From NCBI GenBank assembly GCA_018896025.1, contig JAHIND010000005.1, positions 1 to 64,000 of the forward strand: 64,000 nucleotides of DNA, read 5' to 3'. A model generated the notes under the pieces. It was not told the origin of the DNA and searched no databases. It saw only the letters and a program-made list of their open reading frames with translations. Numbering within the stretch: the first letter of the stretch is position 1; the number at the start of each line of letters is the position of its first letter. The translations under genes and the position numbers were made by a program. The stretch is from Pseudomonadota bacterium. GTDB taxonomy: Bacteria; Desulfobacterota; Desulfarculia; Desulfarculales; Desulfarculaceae. Positions 59,375 through 64,000 of this stretch are shown in pieces.

Positions 59375-60756
59375 GCCCCACTGAAGGACCGGACATAGTC
59401 TTGGAATTTTCCGGCGGTGTGATGACCATCCGCACCCAGGAAGCGGTGTACCAGGTCAGCGTCACCGCCTTGGGCGAGGGCGCGCGCACCCTGCCCCCGG
59501 CCTCCCAGCAGGCCCTGCCTGGCCTGGAGCGTCCGGCCCGCGAGGCCCGCCGCGAGCTGCCCGGCGGGGAAGAATCTCCGGCCCTGGCCCCTCCGGCGGC
59601 GGACTATTACAGCGAGCTGTGCCACGACGTTTATCGCGAGGTGGGGCTGCTGGCCCGCCGCCTGGCCACCTCCCTGGACAAGCCGGGCCTCCCAAGCGCC
59701 AAGGCCCCGGCCGCCACGGAGATGGCCAAGGAGATGGGCCGCTCCCTGGAAAAGGCCCGCAAGCTCTTGGCCGGGCTCAAGAAGGCCTCCGAGGAGCAGC
59801 GCCAAAACGCCGAGGACCGGCGCAAGCTCTTGGCTGCGGTGGAAAAATCCACGTCCAACGGGCAAAGCCCCCTGGCCCCCTTGGCCAAGCGGGCCCAGGA
59901 GCTGATGACCCTGGTGGCCAAGGCCAGAGTGCAAAACGGCCAGGCCGTGGGCTTCCGTTTCGGCCTGGACAGCGTGTTCCAGGCGGTCTACGACCACTGC
60001 ACCAACCAGACGGTGCGCAAGCACTTGCAGGGCATGTGGGACGACCCCGCCTCCTTCAACGAGCGCCAGTTGGAGCAGTTGCTCAACCGGTCCGCCCCCT
60101 CGGAGCCGCCGCCCGGCGGGGTGGTGCGCTTCCAGCTTCCCTCGGTGCTTTCGGCCCTGGAGGAGAGCACCAGCAACCCGCGCTACGGCCAGATCCTGCA
60201 AAAGATGCAGTCCACGGTGGACCAGCTTTTCCCGGACGGCAACCTCTACGTGGAGGCCGAGGTCCTGGGCGGCGCTTCCCAGCCGCCGGACCCCGCCCTG
60301 CTGGAAGAGGTGGAGAGCTTTTTGGCCAGGGTGCAGTCGCTGTCCCGCTCCGCCCCCTCGGCCCCCAGCGAGATGGGGGAGATAATCGAGGCCCTGTTGC
60401 AGGACGAGCCCCAACAGGAGGCGGCCCGCGCCCAGGGCCTGGGCGAGGTGGAGCGCCAACTAGCGGACCTGGAGAGCCTGCTGGCCAAGGGGGCCACCGC
60501 CGCCCCGGGCGGCGACCCCGGGCTGCGCCGCATGGGCGAGGCCCTGTTGCAGATGCTGGCCATCCTGGCCGGGCTCCAGGTAAAGCTCACCGCCAAGGAA
60601 AAGAACCCGGCGGTGAACGCCTTCCAGGCCGAGCAGCAGGCCCAGACCCAGGTGGAGCGGGCCCTCAAGGGCCTGGAACTTCCCGAGGATACGGACGAGC
60701 CGCCCACGCCCGACGCCAAGAAGGTGGACCGCCTGCTGGAGTCCCTGGGGTTTTAA
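59371..60756 (+). CDS. Large helical hypothetical protein
   Basis: 461 residues, Ala/Leu/Glu-rich and mostly helical. Segments include YYSELCHDVYREVGLLARRL, a coiled coil (RSLEKARKLLAGLKKASEEQ), FGLDSVFQAVYDHCTNQTVR and LPSVLSALEESTSNPRYGQI. The DSVFQAVYDHCTNQTVRKHL part has a faint look of proteins annotated as CheZ-like in deltaproteobacteria, but the catalytic CheZ motif is not seen and I do not assert that function. ATG overlaps the queH stop (ATGA), so it is translated with queH. Confidence 0.7.
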   Translation: MSPTEGPDIVLEFSGGVMTIRTQEAVYQVSVTALGEGARTLPPASQQALPGLERPAREARRELPGGEESPALAPPAADYYSELCHDVYREVGLLARRLATSLDKPGLPSAKAPAATEMAKEMGRSLEKARKLLAGLKKASEEQRQNAEDRRKLLAAVEKSTSNGQSPLAPLAKRAQELMTLVAKARVQNGQAVGFRFGLDSVFQAVYDHCTNQTVRKHLQGMWDDPASFNERQLEQLLNRSAPSEPPPGGVVRFQLPSVLSALEESTSNPRYGQILQKMQSTVDQLFPDGNLYVEAEVLGGASQPPDPALLEEVESFLARVQSLSRSAPSAPSEMGEIIEALLQDEPQQEAARAQGLGEVERQLADLESLLAKGATAAPGGDPGLRRMGEALLQMLAILAGLQVKLTAKEKNPAVNAFQAEQQAQTQVERALKGLELPEDTDEPPTPDAKKVDRLLESLGF

Positions 60757-60784
60757 ACCCGCATATTTTATGAAGGTCGCGCGT

Positions 60785-60908
60785 CCGGCTGCGCCAGCCG
60801 ACGGCATACGGCGTTGCCGGCTACGCTCGGGCCTCGACGTAGGCCTCCGGCTACGCCTGCGGCCCTCGCTTGTCGGTCGCCTTGTCTGCCGTCGGCTGGC
60901 TGTGCCGG
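60785..60908. repeat. Family A palindromic element, copy A7 (inverted)
   Basis: Begins CCGGCTGCGCCAGCCGACGG and ends CCGTCGGCTGGCTGTGCCGG, so the terminal arms pair over more bases than in other copies. The inner part (GACGTAGGCCTCCGGCTACG) is diverged. The 60757-61131 gap contains nothing else recognised apart from a possible promoter for the dehydrogenase gene. Confidence 0.75.
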
Positions 60909-61131
60909 GCCTAGTTACAAACGCGACCCTGCACGGCGTATTCCTTTTTCATAAAGATCGCATAAGTGAAATTTCGCGGGCCACCGCCACCCAACCTTCA
61001 TAAAAAATGCGGGCTGCCCCTTACCCTCCGTTCCTGCTGTGGCGCGTGGGCGGTCCGGGCCGTCTTGTCAGGCCGGGCTCCCTGCCGTAGGATGAGGTAA
61101 TTAGCCGCATATTCCGTGCTGGAGAAAGCTC

Positions 61132-62079
61132 ATGCGCATCATCGTGGCCAGCCTCAACTTCCCCGCCGTGGCCCAGACCCTGGCCCGCAACCTGCCCCAG
61201 GACGAGATAGCTCCCACCCCGGAGGAGCGCCTGCATGAGGCCTGCCGGAGCGCCGAGGTGGTGGTGCCCACCATGGCCCGCATCCCCGCCGAGGTGATCC
61301 AAGGCAGCGGCCTGAGGCTCATCCACCAGTGGGGCGTGGGGCTGGAGGGGGTGGACATCGCCGCCGCCACCGCCCTGGGCATCCCGGTGTGCAACGTGCC
61401 CGCCGACCAGGCGGCGGAAAACGCCGAGAGCACCTCGGAGCACGCGGTGTTCTTGATGATGGCCGTGGCCCGGCGCTTCAACCGGTTTCAGGACCAGTTC
61501 AAGACCGGCCCCTGGGGTGCGCCCCTGGGCATGTCCCTGTTCGGGCGCAGAGCCCTCATCGTGGGACTGGGCCGGGTGGGCCAGGCCCTGTGCCGGCGGC
61601 TGAAGAACCTGGGCATGGAGGTGAGCGCGGTCAAGGCCCACCCCGACCCGGAGCTGGCCCGGCACCTGGGCCTGGCCGAGTTGGCCGGGCCGGATGAGCT
61701 GCACCGCCTGTTGGGCGAGGCGGATTTCGTGGCCGCCACCCTCACCGCCACCCCCAGCACCCTGGGCATGTTCGGAGAGGAGGCTTTCGCGGCCATGCGG
61801 CCGGGAGCCTTTTTGGTCAACGTGGGCCGCGGCACGGTGGTGGACGAGGCCGCCCTGTTGGCCGCCCTGGACTCCGGCCACCTGGGCGGAGCCGGGCTGG
61901 ACGTCTTCGCCGTGGAGCCGCCGGGGCCGGAGCATCCCCTGGTGCGCCACCCCCTGGTGGTGGCCACGCCGCACATCGGCGGGGTCACCGAGCAGAGCTT
62001 CGAGGCCATCGGCCGCCAAATTGCCGCCAACATCGAGCGCCTGCGCCGGGGCGAGCCCCTGCGGTTCAGGGCGAATTAG
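61132..62079 (+). CDS. D-isomer-specific 2-hydroxyacid dehydrogenase
   Basis: 315 residues, NAD(P)-dependent, related to phosphoglycerate dehydrogenase (SerA-like) but lacking the C-terminal regulatory domains. The NAD fold is ALIVGLGRVGQALCRRLKNLG. Catalytic residues are Arg in FLVNVGRGTVVDEAAL, Glu in GLDVFAVEPPG and His in VVATPHIGGVTEQS. Substrate not determined. The ATG is behind GGAGAAAGCTC. Seven bases separate it from the hydrolase gene downstream, so they are probably cotranscribed. Confidence 0.92.
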   Translation: MRIIVASLNFPAVAQTLARNLPQDEIAPTPEERLHEACRSAEVVVPTMARIPAEVIQGSGLRLIHQWGVGLEGVDIAAATALGIPVCNVPADQAAENAESTSEHAVFLMMAVARRFNRFQDQFKTGPWGAPLGMSLFGRRALIVGLGRVGQALCRRLKNLGMEVSAVKAHPDPELARHLGLAELAGPDELHRLLGEADFVAATLTATPSTLGMFGEEAFAAMRPGAFLVNVGRGTVVDEAALLAALDSGHLGGAGLDVFAVEPPGPEHPLVRHPLVVATPHIGGVTEQSFEAIGRQIAANIERLRRGEPLRFRAN

Positions 62080-62086
62080 GATCGCC

Positions 62087-63109
62087 ATGGCCCGCCGCAT
62101 TTGCTTAGCCCTGGTGTGCCTGCTGCTCTTGGCGGCGGGGGCGCGCGCCTGGGCCACCGTGCCCAGCGACCCGCCCCAGGCCGGGCCCTATCTCGCCTCC
62201 ATAAGCTACGAGACCTGGAAGGATTCGCGGCGGGCGGGCCGGGAAGTGCCGGTGAAGCTCTACCGGCCCCTGGGAGCGCCCGGCCCCTGGCCGGTGGTGA
62301 TCATCTCCCACGGCCTGGGCGACAGCCGTGACGCCCTGGGCTATATCGCCCGCTTCCTGTGCTCCCACGGTTACTACGTGACGGCCATGCAGCACTACGG
62401 CAGCGACATGAGCCTGGGCGAGGACACCAACCGGTTGTTCGCCGCCTGGCGGCTGTGGCGGGCGGCGCGGGAGCCGCGCAACTACCTGCTCCGGGCCGGG
62501 GACCTGGCCTTTGTGCTGCAACAGCTTTCCCTGCGCAACCACCAGCCCGGCCCCTGGAAAAACAACATCGACTTGAACAACGTAGCGGTGATGGGCCACT
62601 CCATGGGCGCGCTCACCGCCCTGCTGGCCGCCGGGCAGTTCTTCACCACCGACGTGGGGCTGCGCAGCCTGCGCGACCCGGTGCCCCGGGCCTTCGTGGT
62701 GTTCAGCCCCCCGGTGTCCCAGGACCAGCGCGACTTCTCCCGGGTCTACGGCAGCATCAACCTGCCGGGGCTGCATGTGAGCGGAGGCAAGGACCAGGCC
62801 CGCCTGGGAGTGACCCCGGCCGAGGAGCGCCGGGTTCCCTTTGACAACATCGTCAGGGCCGACCAGTATCTGCTTTGGCTGGACCAGGCCGACCACCGCA
62901 CCCCCCTGGGCTATCCCCCCGGACCGGACCGCCCCAAGAGCGAAGCCCGCTACCATCAGCTCATCCTCATGGCCTGCCGGGGATTTTTGGACGCCTACCT
63001 TCGGGACGACCCGGCGGACCTGGCCTGGATCAAGGGACCGGCCATGTTCAAGGCGGTCAAGGGTGTGGGGACCTGGGAAATCCGCCAGGGGCGCGGCAGC
63101 ATAAGATAG
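62087..63109 (+). CDS. Secreted alpha/beta hydrolase (PAF-acetylhydrolase / dienelactone-hydrolase-like)
   Basis: 340 residues. The signal peptide is LALVCLLLLAAGARAWA. The oxyanion region is WPVVIISHGLGDSRDALGYI, the nucleophile elbow VAVMGHSMGALTALLAAG, and the His is probably in LDQADHRTPLGYP. Related enzymes cleave esters of short chains, and some hydrolyse polyesters. The ATG at 62087 follows AGGATCGCC. Exported to periplasm or outside. Confidence 0.85.
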   Translation: MARRICLALVCLLLLAAGARAWATVPSDPPQAGPYLASISYETWKDSRRAGREVPVKLYRPLGAPGPWPVVIISHGLGDSRDALGYIARFLCSHGYYVTAMQHYGSDMSLGEDTNRLFAAWRLWRAAREPRNYLLRAGDLAFVLQQLSLRNHQPGPWKNNIDLNNVAVMGHSMGALTALLAAGQFFTTDVGLRSLRDPVPRAFVVFSPPVSQDQRDFSRVYGSINLPGLHVSGGKDQARLGVTPAEERRVPFDNIVRADQYLLWLDQADHRTPLGYPPGPDRPKSEARYHQLILMACRGFLDAYLRDDPADLAWIKGPAMFKAVKGVGTWEIRQGRGSIR

Positions 63110-63135
63110 GGGGCGCGCCCCAAGGCACGCCCCCT
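63108..63135 (+). terminator. Hairpin after the hydrolase gene
   Basis: AGGGGGCG / CGCCCCCT stem with a 12-base loop, followed by AATATTTAT rather than a clean T run. Weak terminator. Confidence 0.65.
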
Positions 63136-63169
63136 AATATTTATCGCGGGAGATGAAAAGAGCCGTCGG

Positions 63170-63520
63170 CTACTTGGCTTTCTCTTCCTCGCCGGTCATC
63201 TCGCCCTCGGGCACTTCCACCGCCTTGTCGGACTCTTCCATGGCGGCCAGCTTGGCCTTTAGCTCGGCCACTTCCTTCTTGTAGCGCTCGGCCTCTTCGT
63301 CACCGGCCGGGGCGGGGCTGAAGGGCTCCATGGCCGACTCGCTCTCGGCGCGCTTTTTGTCCTTCATTTCCTCGGCCCCCAGGTAGGTGGCCAGGACGCC
63401 GCCGAGAATCAAAATGGGCGGTATGACGCCCTTGAGCAGCCACAGGAATTCATCCCACCAAGCAAAGATGCCGATGATTCCCAACAAAAGGGCTATCAAT
63501 CCACCCACCAAAGCCACCAT
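63170..63520 (-). CDS. Small membrane protein with C-terminal coiled coil
   Basis: 116 residues. Two hydrophobic segments (ALVGGLIALLLGIIGIFAWW, GVIPPILILGGVLATYLGA) are followed by an acidic coiled coil (RYKKEVAELKAKLAAMEESD). No family is assigned. The ATG at 63520 follows AAGGAGGATAGAGTC, a strong ribosome-binding site. It is monocistronic. Confidence 0.78.
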   Translation of the reverse strand: MVALVGGLIALLLGIIGIFAWWDEFLWLLKGVIPPILILGGVLATYLGAEEMKDKKRAESESAMEPFSPAPAGDEEAERYKKEVAELKAKLAAMEESDKAVEVPEGEMTGEEEKAK

Positions 63521-63644
63521 GACTCTATCCTCCTTAGAGAAAGTTTATTATCGCGGATTAGGCGGGTGGCTAAAAGGTGCCGCCCCGCTCTTTTCTAGGT
63601 AGCACGCGCCCGCCGTGCCTGTCAAACCTTTGCACCTCCGGGGG

Positions 63645-64000
63645 TTAGCTTCGAAAAGCCCCGTAAACCCGTTCGTTGGCCGCTCCCCGGTCCACCAGTA
63701 CTTGCTTGAAGCGCACCGGATTGGGCACTCCGTTCAAGCGGAGTTGCACTTCTCCCTCGGGACCCTTGGCGTACACGTGCACGTGGGCCACCCCCAGCAG
63801 GCGCTGGGTCATGCCCCGGCGCAGGTCCACCAGGTTGATGTCGGCGATCTTCACCTCCTGCTTCGCGTGGGAGGGGAAGGTGCGCTCCACCTCCAGGGTC
63901 TCGGGGGTCACCCGATACATGCGGGTGAAGCGGACGATGATCACGTAGGCGGCGATGATCGAAGCGATGAGCTGGCCCAAGGCGGCCGAGACCCAGGTCT
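63645..64000 (-). CDS. Bacterial PH-domain-like membrane protein, 5' end beyond window
   Basis: The visible 118 residues are the C-terminal part of a longer protein: the frame is open to the window edge (TWVSAALGQLIASIIAAYVI reads as a membrane segment), so the TTG at 63980 is unlikely to be the start. The soluble part (MYRVTPETLEVERTFPSHAKQEVKIADINLVDLRRG...LLGVAHVHVYAKG) resembles the bPH2/YdbS-type PH domain fused to membrane helices. Role unknown. The gene is cut by the window, not broken. Confidence 0.75.
   Translation of the reverse strand, partial: TWVSAALGQLIASIIAAYVIIVRFTRMYRVTPETLEVERTFPSHAKQEVKIADINLVDLRRGMTQRLLGVAHVHVYAKGPEGEVQLRLNGVPNPVRFKQVLVDRGAANERVYGAFRS

Noticed and set aside
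1..64000. tRNA, rRNA and riboswitches
   Set aside because: Intergenic regions were read for cloverleaf-like or known aptamer patterns, including a tRNA-Sec near selB, and none was recognised. Small RNAs cannot be excluded by eye.

Overview
The window is about two-thirds G+C, with dense, overlapping genes and many GTG and TTG starts. The gene families (TRAP-TAXI transport, ETF, AmmeMemoRadiSam radical SAM, DUF3786, DUF3795, SelB, GSU2403-type nucleotidyltransferase) point to an anaerobic Desulfobacterota (deltaproteobacterial) chromosome, perhaps near Desulfarculales. The rank below phylum is a guess. No tRNA, rRNA or CRISPR array was found.

Layout. 0-0.9 kb: right end of an IS481-type element, cut by the window edge and abutting a lipoprotein stop codon at a CTAG site. 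0.9-6 kb: lipoprotein, CoA-disulfide-reductase-like flavoprotein, a hypothetical protein and SelB. 6-7.2 kb: a GSU2403-type nucleotidyltransferase gene bracketed by two copies of a 41-bp palindromic element with identical geometry. 7.2-11.4 kb: ruvX-mltG, then a FadR-type TetR regulator with etfB-etfA behind a promoter and near-consensus FadR operator. 11.7-12.2 kb: DUF3795 protein. 12.3-19.6 kb (minus strand): an apparent operon for uptake and CoA activation of an organic acid (GntR regulator, lipoprotein, TAXI binding protein, DUF1850, fused TRAP permease, two-subunit CoA-transferase). 19.6-24.7 kb: seven tightly packed plus-strand genes ending in M42 and M24 peptidases and a hotdog thioesterase. 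25-28.3 kb: amidinotransferase, PerR-like regulator and catalase.

28.2-31.8 kb: an acyltransferase fused to a GpsA-like domain, then a class IV aminotransferase. 32.1-33.1 kb: an AT-rich, broken methyltransferase gene. 33.3-38.1 kb: Cys-rich secreted protein, cupin, thiolase-DUF35 fusion, era, DUF4412-like protein. 38.2-41.4 kb: amrS-radC-pyrF-hypothetical-tatA. 41.5-43.4 kb: glycosyltransferase-like membrane protein and CpsB/YwqE PHP phosphatase. 43.47-43.79 kb: an array of DnaA-box-like decamers with five copies exactly 32 bp apart beside an AT-rich stretch, which I read as a candidate oriC. It is followed by alanine dehydrogenase and dnaA.

47.6-57.2 kb: a phage-derived packaging and head island (Mor activator, small holin-like protein, DUF2730-like protein, terminase, portal, protease, capsid, connectors, tail tube) with no integrase, tape measure, baseplate or fibres. 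57.2-64 kb returns to host genes (DUF3786, queH, 2-hydroxyacid dehydrogenase, alpha/beta hydrolase, small membrane proteins).

Three families of interspersed palindromic repeats lie between genes. Family A is a ~120-bp element with imperfect terminal inverted repeats (seven copies). Family B is a ~35-bp hairpin with GTTGGGT/ACCCAAC arms (five copies). Family C is a REP of the GATTGCTTCGTCGC type. They cluster at 3' ends of operons and around the phage island.
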